Shown here one piece after another: positions 52,465-61,555 of a stretch of 64,000 nucleotides of DNA (within the stretch, counting starts at the first letter, position 1; every line of letters starts with the position of its first letter). The notes beneath the pieces were generated by a model that did not search any database, was not told the DNA's origin, and saw only the letters and a program-made list of their open reading frames with translations. A program made the translations under genes and the position numbers. Source of the stretch: a candidate division TA06 bacterium (GTDB taxonomy: Bacteria; Edwardsbacteria; AC1; EtOH8); contig JACRJI010000006.1 in the NCBI GenBank assembly GCA_016235665.1, positions 1 to 64,000 of the forward strand, in the 5' to 3' direction.

Positions 52465-53786
52465 AGCCGGTAATACTGTTGATCGACGACGAGGAAGCGA
52501 TCCAATTCGCCTTTACCAAATATCTGGGCAAGTCCGGCTACGAGGTCATCACGGCTTCCACCCTGGCCCAGGCCCGGATCGCCCTGACCCAGAGGAATTA
52601 CGACATCATCCTACTGGACCTCTCCCTGCCGGACGGCAACGGGCTGGAGATGATCGGCGAGATCCGCCAGAGCCAGGCCGACGTAGCCCTGGTTGTGATA
52701 ACCGGAAAAGGCGATGTGCCGCTGGCGGTAAAAGCCATGCAGCTGGGAGCCGATAATTTCATGACCAAGCCCACCGACATGGACGAACTTGAGGTGTATC
52801 TGAGGAAAAGCATGGAGCTGAAGGGCCTGCGCCGCCAGGATACCGCCCGGAAGCTGATGGATAAAAAACAGGAGCCCTTTTTCGGCAAGGGGGCGGCCAT
52901 GAAAAAAGTGCTGGAGTTCTCTAGCGTGGCGGCCGGCAAGGACTGCGCCCTGATCCTGCACGGGGAAACCGGCACCGGCAAGGGGGTGCTGGCCCGCTGG
53001 ATCCACGACCACAGCGTTCGCAGCGCCCAGGCCTTTGTGGAGGTGAACTGCTCGGCCTTAAAAGGCGATCTTTTGAACAGCGAGCTGTTCGGCCACGCCA
53101 AGGGAGCCTTTACCTCGGCACACCAGGACCGGCCCGGTCTTTTTGAGGTGGCCGACGGCGGCACGTTGTTCCTGGACGAGATTGGGGATATGGAGCTGGC
53201 GGCCCAGGCCCAGTTCCTGAAGGTTATAGAAGAAAAGCAATACCGGCGGCTGGGGGAGGTCAAACTGCGCCACAGCGATTTCCGGCTTATCTGCGCCACC
53301 AACCGGGACCTTTTGGAGGAGACCAAGCAGGGCCGTTTCCGGCTGGATCTGTATTACCGGATCAATGTTTTCCCCATCTATATTCCGGCTTTAAGGGAAA
53401 GGACCGAGGATCTGGAGATGCTGGTAAAATACCTGCTTTTCACATTAAATTATCATCAGCAGGAGATACCGCCCGGGGTGATAAAACTGCTGAGAGCCTA
53501 TAACTGGCCGGGCAATATCCGGGAACTGAAAAATATCCTGGAACGGGGGCTTTTGCTGGCTCAGGGAAATAAGCTGGAGCCCGGGCATTTTACCGGGCTG
53601 GAACAGGCCATGGAAAACACAGACGATGCGAAGTCCGGCAGTAAAACCATCGGAGGGGCCGAGGGCTTGCATATAAAAAATATCCTGGCTCAATTCAACA
53701 ATGACACCGTGGGGGCGGCCAAAGCGTTGGGCATTTCCCGGCCAACCTTGTACCGTAAAATAAAAAAATATAAATTGACTATCTAA
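52461..53786 (+). CDS. NtrC-family sigma54-dependent response regulator
   Basis: The 441-residue protein starts at GTG 52461, with AAGGAGG at 52447. The receiver has phospho-acceptor D53 in IILLDLSLPDG. The AAA+ domain has Walker A GETGTGKGVLAR and Walker B GGTLFLDEIGD. A Fis-type HTH (AAKALGISRPTLYRKIKKYKL) ends it. The sigma54-contact loop reads GAFTSA (215-220), where the consensus is GAFTGA. It is translationally coupled to the upstream kinase. Confidence 0.93.
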   Translation: MKPVILLIDDEEAIQFAFTKYLGKSGYEVITASTLAQARIALTQRNYDIILLDLSLPDGNGLEMIGEIRQSQADVALVVITGKGDVPLAVKAMQLGADNFMTKPTDMDELEVYLRKSMELKGLRRQDTARKLMDKKQEPFFGKGAAMKKVLEFSSVAAGKDCALILHGETGTGKGVLARWIHDHSVRSAQAFVEVNCSALKGDLLNSELFGHAKGAFTSAHQDRPGLFEVADGGTLFLDEIGDMELAAQAQFLKVIEEKQYRRLGEVKLRHSDFRLICATNRDLLEETKQGRFRLDLYYRINVFPIYIPALRERTEDLEMLVKYLLFTLNYHQQEIPPGVIKLLRAYNWPGNIRELKNILERGLLLAQGNKLEPGHFTGLEQAMENTDDAKSGSKTIGGAEGLHIKNILAQFNNDTVGAAKALGISRPTLYRKIKKYKLTI

Positions 53787-53825
53787 CTAACTCAGGAACC
53801 GAATGTGGGTACGGGGGCTATTCTG

Positions 53826-53906
53826 AACTCAACCCCTTCGCTTCCCCTTCTCTTACTCCAAGATAGCCCTAATTTATCCAAGAGAAGGGGACAGAGGGGA
53901 TGAGTT
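53826..53906. repeat. Nested inverted repeat in the regulator-receiver gap
   Basis: CCCCTTCTCTT (53844-53854) pairs perfectly with AAGAGAAGGGG (53880-53890). Outside it, AACTCAACCCC (53826-53836) pairs with GGGGATGAGTT (53896-53906) with one mismatch. The nested structure without a T-run looks like a dispersed intergenic repeat more than a terminator. Confidence 0.6.
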
Positions 53907-54014
53907 AGAGAAAAGCTGTTTTTATACTACTACTCAATACGATAGGTTCACACCCAATGTAACTTCACTGAGCAGAATAGATAGTCATTAAACACAAAAT
54001 AAACATATAATATC

Positions 54015-54038
54015 AGCCCAGCCCCAAAGGGCTGGGCT
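54015..54038. repeat. Perfect 10-bp hairpin AGCCCAGCCC
   Basis: AGCCCAGCCC (54015-54024) and GGGCTGGGCT (54029-54038) form a perfect stem with a CAAA loop. No T-run follows directly. It could be a repeat or part of a termination region with the element at 54059. Confidence 0.55.
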
Positions 54039-54058
54039 ATGGACAAAAACACATATAG

Positions 54059-54126
54059 CCGTCCCGCAACTTGTCCGCCATAGTCTGCCATAAAGCAGAC
54101 GAAGGAGGATTGCGGGGCGGTTTTTT
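54059..54126 (+). terminator. Terminator whose loop carries a palindromic element
   Basis: CCGTCCCGCAA (54059-54069) pairs with TTGCGGGGCGG (54110-54120) with one G-U, followed by TTTTTT. The 40-nt loop is itself palindromic (TCTGC/GCAGA) and, on the minus strand, ends in GGCGGACAAG, like the repeats in rplQ. It probably ends transcripts from the kinase-regulator pair. The rest of the 523-bp gap (53787-54309) holds the repeats and promoter listed separately. Confidence 0.75.
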
Positions 54127-54232
54127 ATTTATGATAAGCAATTATCATTACTAAGATTTATTAGCAACAACCACAACTGTGCCGATGTTTGTAATGTTAA
54201 GCGGGACAACATATTGCAAGCCACATACGTAT

Positions 54233-54261
54233 TTGGCACGAATTTTGTATCTTATTATGAT
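54233..54261 (+). promoter_or_regulatory. Overlapping sigma54-like and sigma70-like promoter
   Basis: TGGCACG-N4-TTGTA at 54234-54249 has GG and GT separated by 10 bp; the sigma54 consensus has GG-N10-GC, so one key base differs. The same bases also give TTGGCA (54233-54238), 17 bp and TATGAT (54256-54261), a good sigma70 match. The receiver ATG is about 50 bp downstream, after AGGAGC. Which sigma factor is used cannot be decided from sequence. Confidence 0.5.
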
Positions 54262-54309
54262 CGTCACAACTAAAAAAACAATAATCGTTAATATATAGGA
54301 GCAACCGAG

Positions 54310-54681
54310 ATGAGTCAAAGAATATTGATCGTCGATGACGAAACAGCAATCTTACTGGCGTTTAAAAAATTATTGCAAACCAAGGACATTGCCGTGGATG
54401 CGGCCGAGACCATGGGTGAGGCCGAAAATTTCCTATGTAAGAATTTTTATGATGCAGCCATTGTGGATCTTCGTCTGACCGGTGTTACCGGGGAAGAGGG
54501 TCTGGAGATAATAAAATACATCAAGGAATTCAGCGCCCAGACCCATGTCATTCTGGTAACCGGATACGGCAGCCCCAAGGTGATGGAAAAAGCCCAGGCC
54601 TTGGGCGCGGCCTTTTACTTTGAAAAGCCGGTATCCGGTGAGACCCTGAGGAATGCCCTTAAAAGCCTGGGAGTGGAATAA
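54310..54681 (+). CDS. Stand-alone receiver domain
   Basis: The 123-residue protein is a single receiver: DDE at 9-11, phospho-acceptor D53 in AAIVDLRLTG, Thr in LVTGYG and Lys in FEKPVS. It has no output domain. It precedes cheA by 122 bp and may be a phosphate partner of CheA or of the large kinase. Its similarity to NtrC-type receivers (GYGSPKVMEKAQALGA) favours the latter. Confidence 0.88.
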   Translation: MSQRILIVDDETAILLAFKKLLQTKDIAVDAAETMGEAENFLCKNFYDAAIVDLRLTGVTGEEGLEIIKYIKEFSAQTHVILVTGYGSPKVMEKAQALGAAFYFEKPVSGETLRNALKSLGVE

Positions 54682-54803
54682 GAATATATAGGATTTTCGG
54701 GAAAATTAATATATCTTCTAAGAGAACCTCAATACACGCTGGCGTAAAAAGCATTACTAAGACGGTCAACAAGGCAACAGCTAAACTTGAAATCAAAAGA
54801 AAC

Positions 54804-56834
54804 ATGGACCTTAATAAACTGGCCATATTGTTAATTGGACTTGGCCCTGAAAACCTGGAAGGGCTGGATGATCTCAAAAAGGAGATCAGGGCTGCCATAG
54901 CTGGAACGCAGGGCAGGCAAAAAAAACTGTTGAGCGATGCTCTGGATACCGCCGAGGCCATGTCCGGCCATGATCCCGAGACCTGCCAGATAGGTCTAGA
55001 CAGGATCGATGAGCTGCTGGAACAGGCCATGGAAAATCCCCGGCCGGCATCCAAACGGGCCCGGAGCAAAATATCCGAAACGATGCCTGAAACCACCGAC
55101 AGATCAGGGTCTTTCATCATGCCGCAGGAACTGGACGCGGAACTGCTGTCAGAGTTCGTGGCCGAAAACCTGGAATATGTGTCCCAAGCCGAATCGGCCC
55201 TGCTGGAATGGGAGAAAAACCCTGGCAATCAAGAACTTTTGAACACCATCTTCAGGGCTTTTCATACCATCAAGGGTACCGCTTCGTTTGTAAATCTCGA
55301 CCAGATCAAAGACATGGCCCACCAGGTGGAATCGATGCTGGCCAAGGTGCGGGACAGACAGGCGGAATATTCGGCTAAAGATGCCGATCTGGCCCTGAAA
55401 GCGCTGGATGTCCTGAAACATATTTTAATCCGGCTGAAAACTGCCTTCCCCGGACAGCCGGTGATGCTGCCGGACCAGTATGAGCCGGTGATGGCCGCCC
55501 TGAAGTCCTTGGAAAATGCCGGCCAAACTGCGCCTGCCGCGGCCTCTCCTGCCGTCCTGGCCTTCCAACCCGGTTTTAAGGAATGGCTGGCGCAAAATAA
55601 TGAGACTGCCACTGAAGGTCAGAGCTGGGGCAGCGCCAAGATCTCCGATGAGCAAGCAGACTCTACCATTCGTCTCCGTACCGATCGGCTTGACAAGTTG
55701 ATAGATATGGTGGGCGAACTGGTGATTGCCCATTCCATGGAATCCCAGGATCCGGTGGTAAGCCAGTTGGAGAATCATGATCTGGCAAAGAAGGTGGCTC
55801 ACACCGGCAAGATCGTACGCGAACTGCAGGAGTTGTCGATGACGATGCGGATGGTGCCGCTAAAGGCTACTTTCCAGAGGATGGCCCGGGTGGTCCGGGA
55901 TCTGGCAGTCAAGGGCGGCAAGGCGGTACGCTTTGTCACCGAGGGGGACGACACCGAGATCGACCGCAACATGGTTGATACCATCAGCGAACCGCTGCTG
56001 CACATGCTGCGAAATGCCATCGACCACGGCATCGAGCCGGCGGTCCTGCGGCGGACGGCCGGCAAGAAGGAATCCGGTATGGTGCGGCTGAGGGCCTACC
56101 ATTCCGGCAGCAACGTGGTGATCGAGGTGGATGACGACGGCCGGGGGCTTGATCGCCAGGCCATACTGGCCAAAGCTCTGGAGAAGGGCCTGGCATCTGG
56201 CGGTGAAAACCTGCAGGAAAGTGAGGTCTTTGCCCTGATCTTCCGTCCGGGATTTTCGACGGCGGAGCAGGTGACCGAGGTCTCGGGACGGGGAGTGGGC
56301 ATGGACGTGGTCAAGCGCGGAGTGGAGTCGCTGAAGGGCCGGATCGAGGTCCGGTCCGAGCCGGGCCGGGGCAGTACCTTCAGCCTGCAGCTGCCGCTGA
56401 CCATGGCCATAACCGACGGGATGCTGGTACGGGTGGGCAGCGAGCGGTTCATCATTCCTACCAATGCCATCAACATTACTCTGCGGGCCAGCCATGACAA
56501 CTACTTTACAACGGCCGGCCGGGGCGAGATGGTGAACCATCATGGAGAAATGGTTCCATTGTACCGGATCCACCGCATTTTCAGGATCGAGGGGGCCGGG
56601 GAGGACCCGCTCAAGGCATCGCTGGTCCTGATCGGCGCCGATCGCCGCAAGACGGCGTTCATGGTGGACGAGATATTGGGACAACTTCAGGTGGTGGAGA
56701 AGAGTCTGGGAAGAGACCTGAGCAGTATCCCGGGTATTGCCGCCGGAGCTATCCTGGGAGATGGGCGGGTGGGGTTGATATTAGACATGCCAGCCATGAT
56801 CAAGCTCGCACAGGAGGGTTCATCCTTGGAGTAA
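54804..56834 (+). CDS. cheA: Chemotaxis histidine kinase CheA
   Basis: The 676-residue kinase has an N-terminal extension of about 110 residues not matching P1. Then comes an HPt domain with H154 in AFHTIKGTASF, the dimerisation domain (LDKLIDMVGELVIAHS), an ATPase (LRNAIDHGIEPA, DDDGRGLD, GRGVGMDVVK) and a C-terminal CheW-like domain. CheA passes phosphate to CheY and CheB. No clear P2 domain is seen. The ATG has a weak ribosome site. Confidence 0.93.
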   Translation: MDLNKLAILLIGLGPENLEGLDDLKKEIRAAIAGTQGRQKKLLSDALDTAEAMSGHDPETCQIGLDRIDELLEQAMENPRPASKRARSKISETMPETTDRSGSFIMPQELDAELLSEFVAENLEYVSQAESALLEWEKNPGNQELLNTIFRAFHTIKGTASFVNLDQIKDMAHQVESMLAKVRDRQAEYSAKDADLALKALDVLKHILIRLKTAFPGQPVMLPDQYEPVMAALKSLENAGQTAPAAASPAVLAFQPGFKEWLAQNNETATEGQSWGSAKISDEQADSTIRLRTDRLDKLIDMVGELVIAHSMESQDPVVSQLENHDLAKKVAHTGKIVRELQELSMTMRMVPLKATFQRMARVVRDLAVKGGKAVRFVTEGDDTEIDRNMVDTISEPLLHMLRNAIDHGIEPAVLRRTAGKKESGMVRLRAYHSGSNVVIEVDDDGRGLDRQAILAKALEKGLASGGENLQESEVFALIFRPGFSTAEQVTEVSGRGVGMDVVKRGVESLKGRIEVRSEPGRGSTFSLQLPLTMAITDGMLVRVGSERFIIPTNAINITLRASHDNYFTTAGRGEMVNHHGEMVPLYRIHRIFRIEGAGEDPLKASLVLIGADRRKTAFMVDEILGQLQVVEKSLGRDLSSIPGIAAGAILGDGRVGLILDMPAMIKLAQEGSSLE

Positions 56835-56898
56835 AGAAAAGGTTTCCTAAGAACACGAAAAAATCAGCAACTAACAATTAAACAATAAAAAGGAGGAA

Positions 56899-57606
56899 AT
56901 GTCAAACATGAAACCGATCGTGAAACTGACCATGATACTGGCTCTGCTGGCCCTGCCGGCCTTCGCGGCCCGGCCTCTGGACACCGATGATGCCGGAACG
57001 GTGGAAAAAGGTAAGTTTGAAACCGAAATATCATTTGACTACTGCCAGTACCGTCCGGATGGGGTTTGCCATTCACCGGGGTTCGGATTAAAGCATGGTC
57101 TGACGGATCTTTTTGACCTAGGGCTGGGTTTTTCCCATAGCACGGACAAGGATGCAGACGGCAACACTATCGGCTGGGGGATGTCCCCCCTGGAGATGGG
57201 TTTTAAAATGGCGCTGCTTAAAGAGCATCAGACATTGCCGGACATATCCCTCAGCGCCGGATACGAAGCGGGGGAGACGGAGTACGGGCTGAATCTCATT
57301 CTCAGCCGGGGATTTGGGAAATTAGGACTGCATTACAACCTGGGTTACAATTCCCCAGGGGAAGCCATGGTCAAGGGCAGCATTGCCACTTCAATTGCGG
57401 CCGAATATACTTTTATGGAGAAATACCGGTTATGCGCCGAGCTGAACGGTGAACTTCTTGACGACCTGACTGAAGTCGTCGGGAACAGCGGGTTGATAGG
57501 CGGTTCGGTAACCATCGGTTGGGTTGCCTGGGACCTGGGCGTCCGGATCTACGACCAGCGCGGTGCCAAGTACGCAGTCACCAGTGGTTTGACAGCAGGT
57601 TTCTGA
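56899..57606 (+). CDS. Outer-membrane barrel protein (Phenol_MetA_deg-like)
   Basis: The 235-residue protein has a signal peptide (MKPIVKLTMILALLALPAFA) and then RPLDTDDAGTVEKGKFETEI, the opening typical of the MetA-pathway/transporter-like outer-membrane barrel family. Alternating strands run to a C-terminal Phe (GLTAGF). ATG 56899 is very close to AGGAGG; ATG 56908 is the alternative. It sits inside the chemotaxis cluster between cheA and cheW, an unusual place. Confidence 0.75.
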   Translation: MSNMKPIVKLTMILALLALPAFAARPLDTDDAGTVEKGKFETEISFDYCQYRPDGVCHSPGFGLKHGLTDLFDLGLGFSHSTDKDADGNTIGWGMSPLEMGFKMALLKEHQTLPDISLSAGYEAGETEYGLNLILSRGFGKLGLHYNLGYNSPGEAMVKGSIATSIAAEYTFMEKYRLCAELNGELLDDLTEVVGNSGLIGGSVTIGWVAWDLGVRIYDQRGAKYAVTSGLTAGF

Positions 57607-57809
57607 TCCAATACCTGGCGCGACAGCGGGGTCCCGCCAAAGACGGTAAAGTAATGCAAAAACCATGGCCCATTTACAAAGAGAAGGATCCAGCAATCAG
57701 GGGGTATTTTGGAAAGCCAATTATGGCAGAAAACCCATTTAACATGAACGGAGGCTCAACTATGGAAACCAATAATCATATCGAATTAACCGAAAAGGAG
57801 GTGAATAAC

Positions 57810-58403
57810 ATGAACAGCACAACAGTTGCCAAGGACAACACAACCCTGAATGCCGCAATTAAGGAGGCCAGGTTAGACAGCCGGGCAGGAAAGTATCTGA
57901 CCTTCTTTTTAGAGAACGAGGAGTACGGAGTTGAAATCCTAAAAGTTCAGGAGATCATCGGCCGGATGCCGATCACCCCGGTGCCTCGGACGCCCAGCTA
58001 CATCCGGGGGGTCATCAACCTGCGGGGTAAGATCCACCCGCTGATGGACCTCAAGGTCAAGTTCGGAATGGAGCGGACGGAGATCACCGACGAAACCTGT
58101 ATCATCGTCATCAAGACCAGCACCATCATGATGGGCATCCTGGTGGACCGTGTGTCCGAGGTGGCCAACATCGCCGCCGGAGAGATCGAGGACACGCCAT
58201 CCTTTGGAGCTGGTATAGACACCGAGTATCTTTTGGGGGTGGGCAAGACCGGAGGTAAGGTGCGCCTGCTGCTGGACATCGAGAAGGTAATCACCGCCAA
58301 GGACATCATTCAGCTGAAGAAGGCGGCTGGAAGCGCGGAGAGCCAGAATGCCGAGACTGAGACCGAGACCAAGACGGAACAGAAAAACGAAAAAACGAAA
58401 TAA
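57810..58403 (+). CDS. cheW: Chemotaxis coupling protein CheW
   Basis: The 197-residue CheW couples receptors to CheA. It has KYLTFFLENEEYGVEILKVQEI, PVPRTPSYIRGVINLRGKI and the second barrel (ILVDRVSEVANI). The start is ATG 57810, behind AAAGGAGGT at 57794-57802; in-frame ATGs at 57762 and 57723 are possible. The C-terminus is a Glu/Thr/Lys-rich tail. Confidence 0.9.
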   Translation: MNSTTVAKDNTTLNAAIKEARLDSRAGKYLTFFLENEEYGVEILKVQEIIGRMPITPVPRTPSYIRGVINLRGKIHPLMDLKVKFGMERTEITDETCIIVIKTSTIMMGILVDRVSEVANIAAGEIEDTPSFGAGIDTEYLLGVGKTGGKVRLLLDIEKVITAKDIIQLKKAAGSAESQNAETETETKTEQKNEKTK

Positions 58404-58416
58404 ATAAGGAGGGAAC

Positions 58417-60513
58417 ATGCTCAACAACATCAAATTGGGAACGAAATTGATAGCTTCGTTCATAATCATGGCTATCATATCGGCAATCTTGGGTATCATT
58501 ACTCTCATCAGCTACGGCGATGTGAGTGAACAGTTTACCCTGTTGCGAAAAGATATCGTTCCCGGGGCACTTTTCATGGTGCAGACCCGGTCTGGATTGA
58601 ATTCGCTGATGGCGGAAACCGGCCAGGTTATCATAGATAAAGATTTTAGCCACAAAAAGGAAATGGCCCAGACTGCCGCAACCCTTATCCAGGATGCCAA
58701 GTCCCATACAGAGCATGAGAAGCATATCGGAACTGCGGAAGGAGATGACGCCCAGAAGGTAGAGGATGGGATTCTTGGAGTCATTGACCTTTCCGAACAA
58801 ACCGTGAAGGCGGTAGAAACGGGAAAAACACAGGAAGAAATCGATGTGTTCTACGATCAAATGTTTGCGGATATGCAAGAATTAGACGAACGCGTCACCA
58901 ACCATTTGGCTACGCATATGGGAGAAGTGGATCTGGTTGAAAAGATGGTGTCCCAAACAATCAGCAGCGGGATAACCATAATCTGGGTTACCCTCGTGAT
59001 AGCTTTGCTTTTGGGCATCTTCCTTGCGGCTATCCTGACCCGCAATATCTCCAAGCCCATTCAGGAAGGCGTGATGATGATGGAAGAGATAGGCAAGGGT
59101 CACCTGAGCCAGCGGCTGAAAATGGACCGCAAGGACGAGATCGGCCTCTTGGCAAGGGCCATGGATGCATTCGCCGACGACTTACAGACCAAGGTGGTGG
59201 GCACAATACAAAAAATGGCCAACAGCGATCTCAGCATGGAGATCGTGCCCAAGGACGCGCTGGACGAAATATCTCCAGCCATGAAAAAAACGATCGAATC
59301 CTTCCGCACCGTGGTGACCGAAGTACAGATCCTTACCAAGGCCACAATGGAAGGCCGTCTGAATGTCAGGGGCAATGTTGACAAACTGCAGGGCGTGTAC
59401 CGGGATGTGGTGCAGGGTTTCAATTCATCGTTGGACGCGGTGACCGGTCCGCTGAACGAATTGGCCGCCATAATGGAAAAAATAGCCGCCAGAGACCTTT
59501 CGGCGCGGGTTAAAGGCGATTACAAGGGCGATTTTGATTCATTCAAGACCGCCGTCAACACAGCCGTGGAGAACCTCGACAAGGCCATGCAGCAAGTGGC
59601 CATCGGCGCTGAGCAGGTGGCATCGGCCTCGGTGCAGGTGAGCACCGGCGGGCAGGCCCTGTCGCAGGGAACATCCGAGCAGGCTTCATCGCTCGAGGAG
59701 GTATCCTCCAGCCTGCAGGAGATGTCGTCCATGATCCGAAAAAACACCGCCAATGCCAAGGAAGCCAAGGGGGTGGCCGATCAGACCAGGGAAAGTTCGG
59801 ACAAAGGCGTGGAGAGCATGAGCAAGCTTTCCGGCGCAATCAATAAGATAAAGGCTTCTTCCGATTCCACCGCCAAGATAGTGAAGACCATTGACGAGAT
59901 CGCCTTCCAGACCAATCTGCTGGCTTTGAACGCCGCAGTGGAAGCTGCCCGGGCCGGGGATGCCGGCAAGGGTTTCGCGGTGGTGGCCGAGGAGGTCCGC
60001 AATCTGGCCATGCGCAGCGCCGAAGCGGCCAAGAACACCGCCAACCTGATCGAGGACGCGGTAAAGAACTCGGAGAACGGGGTGGTCATCAATGCCGAGG
60101 TTCTCAAGAATTTCCAGGAGATCATCGAAAGGGCCAACAAGGTAAGCCAGGTGGTGGCAGAGATCGCCGCCGCCTCGGAACAGCAAGACCAGGGGATAAG
60201 CCAGGTGAACAAGGCGGTGGAGCAGATGAACCAGGTGACCCAGCAGAACGCCGCCAACGCCGAGGAGTCGGCCAGCGCCGCGGAGGAGATGTCATCCCAG
60301 TCCGAGGAGATGCGGAGCATGGTTCAGGGCTTTAAGCTGACCGGTTCCAGTGATTTCAACCAGGCCCTAAAGGCCAGCAGTCAGTCGGGTCACTATTTGC
60401 ACAACCTGGTCATGGGTAAAAAGGGCGGCAAGGCCGCGGCCGGGATCCAGCCAGATCCCCGCAAGATAATTCCCCTGGACGAAAAGGATCACAACATACT
60501 CAAGACCTTCTGA
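58417..60513 (+). CDS. Methyl-accepting chemotaxis protein with poly-HAMP
   Basis: The 698-residue receptor has two TM helices (about 10-30 and 185-208) around a four-helix-type sensor. HAMP follows (NISKPIQEGVMMMEEIGKGH), then at least one more HAMP-like unit (IMEKIAARDLSARVKGDYKG). The signalling tip is IDEIAFQTNLLALNAAVEAARAG, followed by the return helix. AAGGAGG lies before the ATG, 13 bp after cheW. No C-terminal CheR-tether pentapeptide is present. Confidence 0.93.
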   Translation: MLNNIKLGTKLIASFIIMAIISAILGIITLISYGDVSEQFTLLRKDIVPGALFMVQTRSGLNSLMAETGQVIIDKDFSHKKEMAQTAATLIQDAKSHTEHEKHIGTAEGDDAQKVEDGILGVIDLSEQTVKAVETGKTQEEIDVFYDQMFADMQELDERVTNHLATHMGEVDLVEKMVSQTISSGITIIWVTLVIALLLGIFLAAILTRNISKPIQEGVMMMEEIGKGHLSQRLKMDRKDEIGLLARAMDAFADDLQTKVVGTIQKMANSDLSMEIVPKDALDEISPAMKKTIESFRTVVTEVQILTKATMEGRLNVRGNVDKLQGVYRDVVQGFNSSLDAVTGPLNELAAIMEKIAARDLSARVKGDYKGDFDSFKTAVNTAVENLDKAMQQVAIGAEQVASASVQVSTGGQALSQGTSEQASSLEEVSSSLQEMSSMIRKNTANAKEAKGVADQTRESSDKGVESMSKLSGAINKIKASSDSTAKIVKTIDEIAFQTNLLALNAAVEAARAGDAGKGFAVVAEEVRNLAMRSAEAAKNTANLIEDAVKNSENGVVINAEVLKNFQEIIERANKVSQVVAEIAAASEQQDQGISQVNKAVEQMNQVTQQNAANAEESASAAEEMSSQSEEMRSMVQGFKLTGSSDFNQALKASSQSGHYLHNLVMGKKGGKAAAGIQPDPRKIIPLDEKDHNILKTF

Positions 60514-60640
60514 TCCAGAATTATTAGGCACAGAGCTGCACCGGCAGCTGGCTGAAGAAAATGCGGGCATAGTCGGTGCGGCCTGTGTCCTAAAAAAATA
60601 ATCGCCCAAGCAAAACCGAAACCGGCAACCCAATAAGATA

Positions 60641-61555
60641 ATGATGACCGATGCCAAGAACATAGATCAAGATGAGGCAGTGGACTTTTACTCGCTAAAA
60701 TTGTCTAAGAAACAGTTCCGCCATATCAGCAATACCGTTTACAAGGTGTCGGGGATAGACCTGCACCAGGGCAAGGAGGAGCTGGTAAAGGCCCGGCTGC
60801 TGAAGCGGCTGAGGCATCTGCGTCTGAGCAATTTCGAACACTATCTTAAATATCTGGAGCAGGACCAGAGCGGGCTGGAGGTCCAGTCCATGGTGGACAT
60901 GCTGACCACCAACAAGACCCATTTTTTCAGGGAATCGGAGCATCTGGATTTTCTCAAGCACGAGATCGTCCCCAAGCTTGACCGGGAAAAGGTCAGGATA
61001 TGGAGCGCCGGATGCTCCTCGGGCGAGGAGCCTTATTCCATAGCCATTACCCTGATGGAAGCCCTGCCTGACATAGAGAAGACGGACGTCAGGATTTTGG
61101 CCACGGACATCTCGGAACGGATGATCGCCAAAGCCAGGGAAGGCCTTTACGAGCAGGAAACCCTTAAAACCCTGCCTCCGCAGTTGTGCCACAAATATTT
61201 CCGTATTTTACCGTCCTCCCAGTCACGCCGGTACCAGACGATAGACCGGGTTCAGTCCCTGGTGTCATTTGCCATGCTTAATCTGATGGAGGAATGGCCT
61301 ATGGCCGGGCCTTTCGATGTTATATTCTGCCGCAATGTGATGATCTACTTCGACAAGCCCACCCAGGAGCGTCTGGTGCGGAGGTTCTGGCCGCTGCTGA
61401 AGGAAGGGGGTTATCTGATGGTGGGGCATTCAGAGAGCCTGACCTTTCTGTCCCACGAATACCGCTATGTTCAGCCGGCGGTTTACCAGAAAATAAAGGG
61501 TTACGCCAAGAATCTCAAGCGGCCGGCCATGGCGGTCCAGGAGGTTGCATCATGA
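60641..61555 (+). CDS. cheR: Chemotaxis methyltransferase CheR
   Basis: The 304-residue enzyme methylates receptor glutamates using SAM. It has the N-terminal helical domain, then TTNKTHFFRESEHLDFL, RIWSAGCSSGEEPYSIAI (SAM site), ILATDISERM and FDVIFCRNVMIYFDK. The stop overlaps the cheD start (ATGA at 61552-61555). No strong ribosome site precedes ATG 60641. Confidence 0.95.
   Translation: MMTDAKNIDQDEAVDFYSLKLSKKQFRHISNTVYKVSGIDLHQGKEELVKARLLKRLRHLRLSNFEHYLKYLEQDQSGLEVQSMVDMLTTNKTHFFRESEHLDFLKHEIVPKLDREKVRIWSAGCSSGEEPYSIAITLMEALPDIEKTDVRILATDISERMIAKAREGLYEQETLKTLPPQLCHKYFRILPSSQSRRYQTIDRVQSLVSFAMLNLMEEWPMAGPFDVIFCRNVMIYFDKPTQERLVRRFWPLLKEGGYLMVGHSESLTFLSHEYRYVQPAVYQKIKGYAKNLKRPAMAVQEVAS

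Noticed and set aside
54732-54750. A sigma54 site before cheA (TGGCGT...GC)
   Set aside because: GG and GC are only 8 bp apart, whereas 10 bp is required.
57519-57809. An N-terminal extension of CheW from 57519
   Set aside because: It overlaps the barrel gene and lacks family sequence. AAAGGAGGT before ATG 57810 gives a far better start.
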